Shown piece after piece: positions 33,260-42,476 of a DNA stretch of 64,000 nt. The notes beneath the pieces were generated by a model, which was not told where the DNA came from, did no database searches, and worked only from the letters and a program-made list of their open reading frames with translations. Source of the DNA: CAZJVD01 sp964549505 (GTDB lineage: Bacteria; Bdellovibrionota; UBA1018; CAZJVD01); NCBI GenBank assembly GCA_964549505.1, contig CAZJVD010000004.1:62001-126000 (forward strand), read 5' to 3'. The translations under genes were made by a program, and so were the position numbers. Within the stretch, counting starts at the first letter, position 1. Each line of letters begins with the position of its first letter.

Positions 33260-33279
33260 ACTGGCATGCGCATGCCAGT
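33260..33279. promoter_or_regulatory. Perfect 20-bp palindrome in a divergent promoter region
   Basis: ACTGGCATGC followed by GCATGCCAGT is an exact, loopless 20-bp palindrome. It sits in the 285-base gap between the dksA-like gene (minus, 80 bases away) and a lipoprotein gene (plus). This is the position and form of a dimeric-regulator operator. Nothing else in the gap is convincing. Confidence 0.5.
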
Positions 33280-33464
33280 AGAGAACATTATTGAAAACAT
33301 TAGACAAAACCGACTGCGACACCGAGTCTTAGAAAAATTCTTGGCGCTTTCCGATCGCGTTCTGCCACCAGTGGTGGCGTCCTGGCTCCGGTTGTGGGGA
33401 GATCTGGGGGTCAAAACGGTCCGGCGAAAACTGCCGAGCGATCTGAGTCGCCGATTCTTCTACA

Positions 33465-34253
33465 ATGAAAGAGATGCGGACTGCTTTCGTACTGGTCGTT
33501 TTCAGCTTCGTGCTCAGCGCTTGCGACAATCCCTTTGAGAAAGAGATTCAGGACGCCAAGTCGTCGAACGCCGGTGCGGACACGAACAAGGACGCGACTC
33601 AGGCGCTTGTCTTCACGGTCGGATCCGTGGGCACAGACTTCACGGTCAACGCGACGAGCACCGCGGTCGAGTTCAACCTTCCGGATGTCTCGTCCACGGC
33701 ACGCGGCGTTCTCACGAGCGCAAAACTCGCAGAACTCGAATCTCAACTCGGCCCAAATGGAAACACAGCTTTCGTCACATCGCGCGCTATTGAACGTAAA
33801 GGCTTTGCTCAGATCGTGGCGTCGCTTCAGCAGACGATTCCAAGCGCGGCTGGTAGCTCACTTGCGGTAGCCTTTGATACGCCATCGCGTCTGGATCAGG
33901 ACTACTTCAGCTTTGATCCGAGCGGTGCTCCAACGGTTCTCACGGTCGACACGGCGGGATCGTATCATCTTCGCTACAGCGTCGGTGTGACCTCGGGCGG
34001 AAACTCCTTTCAGTCTTTTCGCTGCTGGATCGAAGTGAACGGCGCTGCCGTCCCTATCAGTTACGCGTACGGCACAACCCGTAACGCGACTGATACGAAA
34101 GACGAGACGATCGCACAGGATTTTCTCATCACGCTATCGGCTGGCGATGCGCTGTCGCTGCATGTTCAGGGTCGCACGACTGCCACGTGGGGATCTGCGC
34201 CTCGAGCAGGAACCGGCGCGAACGCTGTGCTCTTATTAGTCGAACGGATTTAA
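33465..34253 (+). CDS. Lipoprotein with a C1q/TNF-like C-terminal domain
   Basis: 262 residues. The signal TAFVLVVFSFVLSAC has a clear lipobox (LSAC). Residues about 25-120 are low-complexity Ala/Thr/Ser, perhaps a stalk. Residues about 130-262 show the alternating beta pattern of a C1q-like jelly roll: FDTPSRLDQDYFSF, VDTAGSYHLRYSVGV, IEVNGAAVPISYAYG, and a final ALSLHVQGRTT with ANAVLLLVERI. Such domains trimerise and bind ligands on surfaces. Whether it faces outward is unknown. The stop overlaps the convergent DksA-like gene by 4 bases. Confidence 0.68.
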   Translation: MKEMRTAFVLVVFSFVLSACDNPFEKEIQDAKSSNAGADTNKDATQALVFTVGSVGTDFTVNATSTAVEFNLPDVSSTARGVLTSAKLAELESQLGPNGNTAFVTSRAIERKGFAQIVASLQQTIPSAAGSSLAVAFDTPSRLDQDYFSFDPSGAPTVLTVDTAGSYHLRYSVGVTSGGNSFQSFRCWIEVNGAAVPISYAYGTTRNATDTKDETIAQDFLITLSAGDALSLHVQGRTTATWGSAPRAGTGANAVLLLVERI

Positions 34254-34681
34254 ATCTCGGCTTGTTCGTGAACAATTCTTCCGGCGCGCACCACTGCCCC
34301 AAGCGTTTCAGCGCGCTCTTCGTTTTCCTTGCAGGCTAGACAGAGCGTGGCCGTCGGGCGGGCTTCAAGACGCTTGATTTCGATCGGCTCTTCGCACTCG
34401 TCGCACAACCCATACGTTCCTTCGTCAATACGCATGAGGGCTTCTTCGAGTTTCTTTAGGTAAATGCGTTCGCGATCGCGCAGACGCATGCGTAACGACT
34501 GCTCGACATCACTCGAGGCTTGATCGAGATCGTCGTAACGATCATCGAGATTGACGTGAAAGTCTTCGCGCAGAATCTTGTCGTTATAAAGAATCAGTGC
34601 GCGTTTGCGTTCGAACATTTTTTTGAACTTCTCAAGCTGCGTTTTCTTCATATGATGCATCTGGATGATAAGAAAAATCAT
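34250..34681 (-). CDS. DksA/TraR-type zinc-finger protein, second copy
   Basis: 143 residues if started at ATG 34681, which overlaps the mglA stop (ATGA). The conserved part begins at Met11 (MKKTQLEKFKK, 34651), so the true start may be there. The coiled coil contains DDLDQASSD, close to the DxxDxA tip of E. coli DksA, making it the better DksA candidate of the two. The C4 finger uses C93, C96, C114 and C117. It probably binds RNA polymerase. Co-transcription with mglA suggests a link between transcription control and motility or polarity. Confidence 0.87.
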   Translation of the reverse strand: MIFLIIQMHHMKKTQLEKFKKMFERKRALILYNDKILREDFHVNLDDRYDDLDQASSDVEQSLRMRLRDRERIYLKKLEEALMRIDEGTYGLCDECEEPIEIKRLEARPTATLCLACKENEERAETLGAVVRAGRIVHEQAEI

Positions 34682-35265
34682 CCCCCCCCTTTTTGACTCT
34701 TGATGATCTGCCGAGAAACTTCCTGCAGCGTTTCCATCACACCCTCACCCCGTTGTGCAATCGCCTCAAAGTAGGGACGCCGCATTGAATTGAATGTGGC
34801 CTCCAACTCCGAAACACGAACCGCTTCTGGAAGATCTCGTTTGTTGTATTGGAACGCAAAAGGCAAGCGATGAATATCGTATCCTTGCCGATCTAAGCTG
34901 CGTTCTAACAATTCAAAACTTTCAATATTGGCGTCCATGCGCTCGGGCGTACTGTCGACGACAAAAACAACGCCATCCACGCCGCGCAAAATAAACTCTT
35001 GTGACAATTCGTAAAAAGTCTGACCCGGCACTGTGTAGAGATGGATCCGACTCTTGTAGCCCTTTTGATCGTCGACGCCGAGTGGGAGAAAATCAAAAAA
35101 CAGTGTCCGCTCGTTTTCCGTGCTCAAGCTCACGAGTTTTCCACGACGGTCATCTTGAGTGCGGTCATAGATGTATTGAAGATTGGTAGTTTTTCCGCTG
35201 AGGCCAGGGCCGTAGTAGACGAGCTTGTAGTTCACTTCCTTTGTTGTGTAATTAATAAAGCTCAC
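34678..35265 (-). CDS. mglA: MglA-type small Ras-like GTPase
   Basis: 195 residues. The P-loop is GPGLSGKTT at 19-27, the switch region has TVPGQTFYELS (PGQ replacing the Ras DxxG), and the base-specificity motif is NKRDLP near 141. MglA sets cell polarity and drives gliding or twitching in myxobacteria, and contributes to prey invasion in Bdellovibrio. No mglB partner is adjacent. The start codon directly follows the recR stop with no gap. Confidence 0.93.
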   Translation of the reverse strand: MSFINYTTKEVNYKLVYYGPGLSGKTTNLQYIYDRTQDDRRGKLVSLSTENERTLFFDFLPLGVDDQKGYKSRIHLYTVPGQTFYELSQEFILRGVDGVVFVVDSTPERMDANIESFELLERSLDRQGYDIHRLPFAFQYNKRDLPEAVRVSELEATFNSMRRPYFEAIAQRGEGVMETLQEVSRQIIKSQKGGG

Positions 35266-35868
35266 TTAAAGACACTCCACGCGATTTTCCATCGCCCGAC
35301 TCAAAGTTTGTCTGTCCGTGTACTCGAGAAGTCCCCCGACTGGAATTCCATGAGCAAGACGGGAAACTTTTATACCAGAAGGTTTCAGAAGACGCGCTAG
35401 GTAAAGTGCTGTCGCATCGCCTTCGACGCTCGGGTTCGTCGCTAAAATAATTTCACGGGGTGTCTCCGACTGGACGCGCGCTAGGAGTTCACGAATTTTA
35501 AGTTCATCGGGTCCGATGCCATCGAGTGGAGAAAGTGCACCGTGCAACACGTGAAACACACCGCGGAAAACTCCCGCTCGTTCGATCGAGGCGACTTCGG
35601 CCGGTCGTTCGACCACGCAGAACAAGCTTTGATCGCGCGAAAAATCTTGGCAGATGGCGCAACGATCCGTGTCGGTGAACTGCAGGCAGCGATCGCAGAG
35701 ACGTGTTTGCGCGCGTGCACCCAGCAGAGCCTCCGCCAGTGACCGGGCGTATGAGGCGTCTTGCTTTAAAATAAAAAATGCGAGTCGTGTGGCTGTTTTT
35801 TCGCCGATGCCTGGTAGTTTCGAAAGTTCAAAGACAAGTTTCTGAAGAGCATCGTTCGGTCCTGACAT
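35266..35868 (-). CDS. recR: Recombination mediator RecR
   Basis: 200 residues, standard length. An N-terminal helix-hairpin-helix LPGIGEKTATRLAFFIL, a C4 zinc finger (CDRCLQFTDTDRCAIC) and the Toprim part VVERPAEVASIE with ILATNPSVEGDATA are all present, ending SRAMENR. It works with RecO/RecF to load RecA on gapped DNA. It is 21 bases downstream of dnaX. The ybaB/ebfC gene that usually separates dnaX from recR is missing here. Confidence 0.97.
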   Translation of the reverse strand: MSGPNDALQKLVFELSKLPGIGEKTATRLAFFILKQDASYARSLAEALLGARAQTRLCDRCLQFTDTDRCAICQDFSRDQSLFCVVERPAEVASIERAGVFRGVFHVLHGALSPLDGIGPDELKIRELLARVQSETPREIILATNPSVEGDATALYLARLLKPSGIKVSRLAHGIPVGGLLEYTDRQTLSRAMENRVECL

Positions 35869-35889
35869 TTTTCCTTGTCCTTGCGGTCG

Positions 35890-37572
35890 TTAGGGGCGGG
35901 GCGTAGACGCCGAGCTGCGTAATGTGACGGGCCCGGTTTCAACACCAAAGAGTGATTCGGCTTCCTTGATCACAGGATGGCTTCGTATTTGAGTTTGAAT
36001 GGCTTGAATCTCCGTAGCTTTCTCGCGCTGTTTGCGAGCACCCACCGATTCGGTGTCCGATTCGCTGGGTGCTTCTGTAGAGAGTTCAGGTGTGACGCTC
36101 ACCGCATGGCCAAAAAAACGCTGAGCTAGCCGTCCGAGCTCAGTTTTATAATGAGGTGTTTTGAGTTGATCGCATTTGTAACGGTCTTGAATAGGAAACC
36201 GAACACTCAACACATCACCGTCTTTGAGACTCGCCACGGTTGGTGCTTGACCGTGTTCTAGTAGCGAACCTAGCAACGGACGTTCGTTTTTTACAAAAGC
36301 AGCAAAAGCTTCCCATGTCTTCGCTCCTGTCGACGCGTTTGGAGTGAGAGGAGCGGACGGGCGGGGTGCTGGAGGCGGTGTAACGACGCGTTCGGGTGTT
36401 CGCGCTGCAACAGGATGAGCAATCGGCGCGCGCGCAGCGGCGGCTACGGTTTCGACTGTTTCGGCGGTCACGAGGAGATCCGCCTTGGCCGCTTTGATCA
36501 CTAAGACATCCAGAACTAAGCGTGGTTGAGTCGTCCGGCTGATTTGATCCAGGCCGTGATGAAAAATCTGAAAGATCAGCTCTTGTTCTTCGATGGAGCG
36601 CTTCGTACCCAGCGAACCACTCGATAAGGCGGCCGCGTCACCTTTGGCGACACTCACGAGTGCCGCATGAAGAACACCGAGCAGTCCCTCCGTCAAAAGC
36701 CGTAGGTCAAAACCTTGCTCGAAGCAGCTCTGCACGATCTCGAGCGCTCGAGCGGCATTGCGTTCAAAAATCGCATTTGCCAATGCCGAGAGCGTCGCTC
36801 CCTGAATCAATCCCGCGCATGTGCGCACATCTTCAGTACGAATCGTGCCCGATGAGAAGGCAATCACTTGATCCAACAACGACAGCGCATCACGCATGCT
36901 TCCGTCAGCCGCCTGAGCAACCACCGTCAGAGCTTCGGGTTCTGTTGGAATTTTCTCCGCCTCCAGAATCGTGCGTAAGCGCGCGGCGATCTGCGCTTCC
37001 GTCACACGTCGAAAATCAAAACGCTGACAGCGTCCTAAAATCGTCGCTGGTATTTTATGAGGCTCGGTTGTTGCGAAAATAAAAAGGACATGCGCGGGAG
37101 GTTCTTCGAGCGTTTTAAGAAGCGCATTGAACGCCGCTGTCGTGAGCATGTGGACTTCATCAATGATGTAGATCTTACGACTGCCCGACGACGGTAAGTA
37201 TTTAACGTTTTCACGGATCTCTCGAATGGCTTCGACACCATTGTTGGAAGCGCCGTCGATTTCTAAAACATCAACGCTCGAACCACGTGCGATCTCAAGA
37301 CAGTCCGAACAAGCATCACACGAGAACGGCTCGGCACCATGAGGGCTAGAGGTCGTCGTGCGCGTTTCGATTTTCGCACAACGGAGAAGTTTTGCAAAAA
37401 TCCGAGCCACTGACGTTTTTCCCACACCGCGTGAACCCGAAAAAAGATACGCGTGCGAAACTCGGTTTCCCGAAGTGGCATTAGCGAGTGTGCGAATAAT
37501 ATGCGTCTGACCGACCACATCGGACAGCTGAGCAGGTCGCCACTTTCGAGCAAGTACGTGATAGGTTTTCAT
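35890..37572 (-). CDS. dnaX: DNA polymerase III gamma/tau subunit
   Basis: 560 residues from ATG 37572 (MKTYHVLARKWRP, the family start); an upstream in-frame ATG at 37620 adds non-conserved residues. The clamp-loader AAA+ motifs are GSRGVGKTSVARIF (Walker A, near 45), a four-Cys zinc module (CAK, then CDACSDC), and IYIIDEVHMLT (Walker B). The C-terminal third is a Pro/Ala linker and then a tau-like domain. It loads the beta clamp at the replication fork. It heads the dnaX-recR-mglA-dksA-like operon. Confidence 0.97.
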   Translation of the reverse strand: MKTYHVLARKWRPAQLSDVVGQTHIIRTLANATSGNRVSHAYLFSGSRGVGKTSVARIFAKLLRCAKIETRTTTSSPHGAEPFSCDACSDCLEIARGSSVDVLEIDGASNNGVEAIREIRENVKYLPSSGSRKIYIIDEVHMLTTAAFNALLKTLEEPPAHVLFIFATTEPHKIPATILGRCQRFDFRRVTEAQIAARLRTILEAEKIPTEPEALTVVAQAADGSMRDALSLLDQVIAFSSGTIRTEDVRTCAGLIQGATLSALANAIFERNAARALEIVQSCFEQGFDLRLLTEGLLGVLHAALVSVAKGDAAALSSGSLGTKRSIEEQELIFQIFHHGLDQISRTTQPRLVLDVLVIKAAKADLLVTAETVETVAAAARAPIAHPVAARTPERVVTPPPAPRPSAPLTPNASTGAKTWEAFAAFVKNERPLLGSLLEHGQAPTVASLKDGDVLSVRFPIQDRYKCDQLKTPHYKTELGRLAQRFFGHAVSVTPELSTEAPSESDTESVGARKQREKATEIQAIQTQIRSHPVIKEAESLFGVETGPVTLRSSASTPRP

Positions 37573-37648
37573 AGTTTGCGGTCGGGCCGCGACACTACCA
37601 GAGCGATATCCCCCATGCAATTTCCTGTGCTATATTAATCACCAAGAC

Positions 37649-38389
37649 ATGAAAACATATCAGTGGTTTTGGCTCGCCGTGTTCTGTGGATTTTCCCATC
37701 TTGCACACTCCGCCGTACCCGCTGCGCAACAGTTCGATGCCGAGCTTCATACTCTGATCGAAAAGAGCCGAACACAGACGAAAGAATGCCAGAAATTCTT
37801 TGAAGAGGCTCGCAGCCGCCGTCTTCTGGTTCTCGAACGCGACGTCTACGCGAACAAAGAGACGACCGTGGATGCGCTTAACTTCGTCGAACGGTATCCA
37901 GGACCCAATGCGTCGGCATTTTCCGTTCTTTCTCATTTGAGTAAGAAGGTTCCGGACGGAGTGGATCTCGATCGGACGCTCAATCGTCTGGAACGCTTGG
38001 AGCTTTGCTCACCCGTCGATTTTTTTGTGATGTTGAAGCCCATTCCTCAAAGTTTGAGATCACATGACTTTTCAGCGACCGAACGGAAGAAGCACGCGGG
38101 CACCGTGAAGCTCGTGCTGCACCGGGCTCTCGCACAACCGATGACGTTCACGATGCTCGCAGCCTACCTTTCGATTGTGGAAAAACTCCAGAGTGAGGGA
38201 CTCGTCAGCCTTTCGACCGCGCAGGCCAACGCACTCCAAAAGATCTCCAAAGACTTTGATAGCTTCATGAAGCTGCTGCAGAAACGTGCGAGCGCAAAGA
38301 AGCGGACCCGCGCTCGTGTTTCGGATCTGGTCGAGGAATACCGAAAAGTCGACGCTTTGCGTATCCGACTGGCGCGATGGCTCAACTGA
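37649..38389 (+). CDS. Secreted helical protein of unknown function
   Basis: 246 residues. Signal peptide FWLAVFCGFSHLAHSA with cleavage near residue 22. The mature protein is almost entirely helical and basic towards the C-terminus, with a charged stretch KKRTRARVSDLVEEYRK. Two cysteines (in TKECQKF and LELCSP) could form a disulfide. Divergent from dnaX, with a 76-base gap. I recognise no family. Confidence 0.7.
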   Translation: MKTYQWFWLAVFCGFSHLAHSAVPAAQQFDAELHTLIEKSRTQTKECQKFFEEARSRRLLVLERDVYANKETTVDALNFVERYPGPNASAFSVLSHLSKKVPDGVDLDRTLNRLERLELCSPVDFFVMLKPIPQSLRSHDFSATERKKHAGTVKLVLHRALAQPMTFTMLAAYLSIVEKLQSEGLVSLSTAQANALQKISKDFDSFMKLLQKRASAKKRTRARVSDLVEEYRKVDALRIRLARWLN

Positions 38390-38443
38390 TCCACTAGCGA
38401 TCCGCTTGCACTGTCCACAACACGATGCCAGAATCCGTTTTAA

Positions 38444-39034
38444 ATGACCGGGTTCTCTTTTTTAACGAGCAGCGGTCCTGTGGGGGTGGAGTTAACGTCA
38501 ACGGGACTTTTAAGCCGGGTGGTTTGGAACGCAGCTACGCCCGAAGCGGATACCTCCGGAAAACTCGACGCATTTTGGGAACAGTGGAAGCGCCGACTCG
38601 TCCGATTCTTCGAAGCGGGCGAACCCATCGGGGATTTTCCATTTGATCGGGTGGACTGGTCGTCGTGCTCCGATTTTCAAAAACAAGTTTATGCAGCTGT
38701 GGTTCGCATCCCTCATGGAGAGACACGCAGTTACTCTTGGGCTGCCAGTCGAGTTGGAAAACCGGGAGCTTCGCGGGCGATTGGACAAGCTCTTCGCAAA
38801 AACCCGGTTCCGATTCTGATCCCATGTCATCGTGTCGTTGCCGCTGAAGGAGGGATGGTCGGTTTCATGGGTAAGAGTGATCCACGAGATCCTGAACTAG
38901 CGCTTAAGAAACGGTTGATCGAAATCGAGCGCATGTACCGTAATCCAGTCTTTCCGTTTGTGTCGGATCTCTTTAAGATGTCTTCTCATGCAATGGACGA
39001 TGCTTCGACGCGCATGGCGCCGCTTTCAGCCTAA
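38444..39034 (+). CDS. ogt: Methylated-DNA-protein-cysteine methyltransferase
   Basis: 196 residues. The C-terminal domain has the DNA-binding region YSWAASRVGKPGASRAIGQALRKNP and the active site IPCHRVV, whose Cys takes the alkyl group from O6-alkylguanine in a suicide reaction. The tail after FMGKSDP is about 40 residues longer than in most Ogt proteins. The first 60 residues correspond to the short non-catalytic domain. The last 47 bases overlap the start of the PAP2 gene. Confidence 0.92.
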   Translation: MTGFSFLTSSGPVGVELTSTGLLSRVVWNAATPEADTSGKLDAFWEQWKRRLVRFFEAGEPIGDFPFDRVDWSSCSDFQKQVYAAVVRIPHGETRSYSWAASRVGKPGASRAIGQALRKNPVPILIPCHRVVAAEGGMVGFMGKSDPRDPELALKKRLIEIERMYRNPVFPFVSDLFKMSSHAMDDASTRMAPLSA

Positions 39035-39752
39035 GCCGTATCGTAGACTGTCCTATGACCTTGTTTGGATCGTGGGGTTCTCCCTGCTTTGGTGGGGTGG
39101 ACATGCCGTTCGCCCGAACCTCATTGCTCCTGTTTGCGCTGTCGAAGCCGTTCACTGTAATCCTAATGATGTTCCGTGGTTCGACCGGTGGTCGTTTGGT
39201 CTTGAAGATGAGCGCTCGCATCAGATCTCGTTCACAACGCAAAACTTAACGGGATGGATTACGGGTCTCGGTGTCCTTGCTTTACCTGTCTTCGTACCGG
39301 CAGTTCGCGGCGCGATGATGGTGGAAAATCTCATCCTCGTTCTGCGAGCCGTAGCGCTCAATGGTGCTGTCACCGAATGGGTCAAGGTCAGTGTTCAGCG
39401 GGTGCGTCCGCACGTGTACAAGCATCCCGAGATTGCGGGGACCAACCCAGCTCATTACACCAGTTTTTTCTCGGGCCATTCGAGTTTTACCGCGGTTTGC
39501 GCAGCCGCTTGGTTTTTCATTCTCCTTCGCAGTGGAGTGCGTAAGAACTGGGCGTGGTTGATCGCGTCGCCGGCGTTCGCGTTGGCGACGACGACGGGCA
39601 TTTTACGGATTGTTTCGGGACGTCACTTCTTATCCGACGTGATCGTCGGTTGGTTGATGGGAGCGCTTTGGGCGTACTGGATTATCGGCTGGAGGCCTGC
39701 GGTTTTCTCGAGAGATCCCGCCAGGACTTCCCTTGGCGAGCAGCAGGGTTGA
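38988..39752 (+). CDS. PAP2-family membrane phosphatase
   Basis: About 254 residues; ATG 38988 or 39000 are the likely starts. Six membrane spans. The acid-phosphatase triad of motifs is KVSVQRVRP, FFSGHSSF and SGRHFLSDV (KxxxxxxRP, SGH, and R-H..D). PAP2 enzymes dephosphorylate lipid phosphates such as undecaprenyl diphosphate, phosphatidic acid or phosphatidylglycerophosphate on the periplasmic side. An insertion with two Cys (APVCAVEAVHCNP) near residue 50 is periplasmic. The 3' end overlaps mltG by 71 bases in convergent orientation. Confidence 0.87.
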   Translation: MQWTMLRRAWRRFQPKPYRRLSYDLVWIVGFSLLWWGGHAVRPNLIAPVCAVEAVHCNPNDVPWFDRWSFGLEDERSHQISFTTQNLTGWITGLGVLALPVFVPAVRGAMMVENLILVLRAVALNGAVTEWVKVSVQRVRPHVYKHPEIAGTNPAHYTSFFSGHSSFTAVCAAAWFFILLRSGVRKNWAWLIASPAFALATTTGILRIVSGRHFLSDVIVGWLMGALWAYWIIGWRPAVFSRDPARTSLGEQQG

Positions 39753-40773
39753 GTTGAAAACTCTGCACCGCTTTGCTGTGTTCTTCGAAGGTACGTGTGA
39801 ACTGATGGGTCCCATCGTTCCGTGAGACAAAGTACAGGTACTCGCTCTTTTCGGGGTAGAGCGCCGCCCGCAACGACTCAAGACCTGGATTTCCAATGGG
39901 CCCAAACGGTAGACCGTAACGTGCGTAGGTGTTGTACGGAGTGTCTTCGGTCAAGTCGCTGCGACGTAAGTTGCCGTTGAAACGCGTCCAAATTCCGTAG
40001 ATCGTCGTGGGGTCGCTCTGAAGGCGCATGTGCTTCTTCAGTCGATTGTGAAAAACCGAACTGATCAACGGACGCTCAAGAGAGGCTCCCGTTTCCTTTT
40101 CGATGATCGAGGCGAGTGTGACCACTTGGTGGCGCGTGAGGCCGAGGTCCTTAGCCCGCGCCGCAAACTCAGGTGTCCATGCTTTTTCAAAGCTGAGGAC
40201 CATGCGTGAAACGAGTTCGTACGGCGACGTTTGCTTTGTAACAAAATAAGTATCTGGGAAGAGGTAGCCTTCGAGACTGCTCTTGAGTCCGAGGCGTCGG
40301 TACAAGTCGGCACCTTCGGGGCTCGGTTGCTTAGCGATCGTTAGGAATGCATTTCGGCTCATCATTCCATTGGCTTCGAGCATGTCGGCGATCTGATAAA
40401 GATTGCGCCCTTCCGGAACGACGATCGGAACGGTGGAACTCAAGCCGCTCTTCAAAACTGTGAAAATTTCCTGCGCACTCATCCCGCTTGTCAGTTGATA
40501 GTCTCCGGCCTTTACGTCTTCCCAATCCCCCATCAGGGTTCCGAGTCGACGAAAAATCCAGGCACTCGAGACAACCCCTGCCGATTCGAGCTGGTGCGAG
40601 ATAGCCACGGGCGTGCTCCCGCGTGCGATTTCGAAAACACGTGAAACACTGGGGTTTCTCGCGGGATCCCTTGAGAGACTTCGGTAGGCAACGGTCGTCG
40701 TGCCCCAAAAAGCAAGGGCAGCGGTGGCGGCCAGAAGGCCAAGAAGCGTGAGTTTCCGCGAGGTGATCGGCAC
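39682..40773 (-). CDS. mltG: Endolytic murein transglycosylase MltG
   Basis: 363 residues. One N-terminal membrane span (residues 8-27), a LysM-like segment near FEIARGSTPVAISHQLESAG, then the YceG domain with VPEGRN, GYLFPDTY, LASIIEKETG (catalytic Glu), LQSDPT and the late GLPFGPIGNPGLESLRA block (usually GLPPTPI). It cleaves nascent glycan strands in the periplasm and is thought to set glycan length or terminate synthesis. It is divergent from rho. Confidence 0.95.
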   Translation of the reverse strand: MPITSRKLTLLGLLAATAALAFWGTTTVAYRSLSRDPARNPSVSRVFEIARGSTPVAISHQLESAGVVSSAWIFRRLGTLMGDWEDVKAGDYQLTSGMSAQEIFTVLKSGLSSTVPIVVPEGRNLYQIADMLEANGMMSRNAFLTIAKQPSPEGADLYRRLGLKSSLEGYLFPDTYFVTKQTSPYELVSRMVLSFEKAWTPEFAARAKDLGLTRHQVVTLASIIEKETGASLERPLISSVFHNRLKKHMRLQSDPTTIYGIWTRFNGNLRRSDLTEDTPYNTYARYGLPFGPIGNPGLESLRAALYPEKSEYLYFVSRNDGTHQFTRTFEEHSKAVQSFQLNPAARQGKSWRDLSRKPQASSR

Positions 40774-40926
40774 GTTTCAATTATAACCCCCAAGGGTCCG
40801 TCTCAATCTGTACTTTTTTCTTTGACTCCAGTGCTGCTGTTTGTTAGCCAAAGATTTGTCAACGAACAATTCAATCCGCATCGATCACCATCGATCTAGT
40901 GAACGAACCCATTAAAAGGAAATCCT

Positions 40927-42174
<1,248 letters not shown>

Positions 42175-42209
42175 GCTCCTGCGGCCGAAGTCTGCCGGAG
42201 TCTAGTCTA

Positions 42210-42239
42210 TTGACGAAGCGAGCCGCTTGGTGCTAAATA
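42210..42239 (+). promoter_or_regulatory. Sigma-70-like promoter of the rpmE-murA transcript
   Basis: TTGACG at 42210-42215 and TAAATA at 42234-42239 are 18 bases apart, 27 bases before the rpmE ATG. This gives five-of-six and about four-of-six consensus matches and a short leader, so the rpmE-DUF1385-prfA-prmC-murA set probably starts here. Confidence 0.6.
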
Positions 42240-42266
42240 CCGAGAACTTAAGACAGCGGAATTATT

Positions 42267-42470
42267 ATGAGAGACGCCTTTCATCCAGCATTTACGGAAA
42301 CCACGATCACCTGCGCTTGCGGGAACGTGATCAAAACGCGTTCGACGAGGGCTGATATCCACGTCGAAATCTGTTCGAGCTGCCATCCGTTCTTTACGGG
42401 TAAGCAAAAGCTTCTTGATACCGAAGGACGCGTGGAGCGGTTCCTCAACAAATACAAAAAGAAGAAGTAG
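42267..42470 (+). CDS. rpmE: Ribosomal protein L31, zinc type
   Basis: 67 residues. The C+ form has zinc ligands C16, C18, C36 and C39 (ITCACGN, CSSCHPFFTGKQK), and the C-terminal RVERFLNKYKKKK is typical. It binds the 50S central protuberance and stores zinc. The next gene starts 6 bases later. Confidence 0.97.
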   Translation: MRDAFHPAFTETTITCACGNVIKTRSTRADIHVEICSSCHPFFTGKQKLLDTEGRVERFLNKYKKKK

Positions 42471-42476
42471 GTCCAT

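Noticed and set aside
34678..35265. Arf/Rab-like contamination from a eukaryote
   Set aside because: The PGQ switch and gene context with recR and dnaX fit bacterial MglA.
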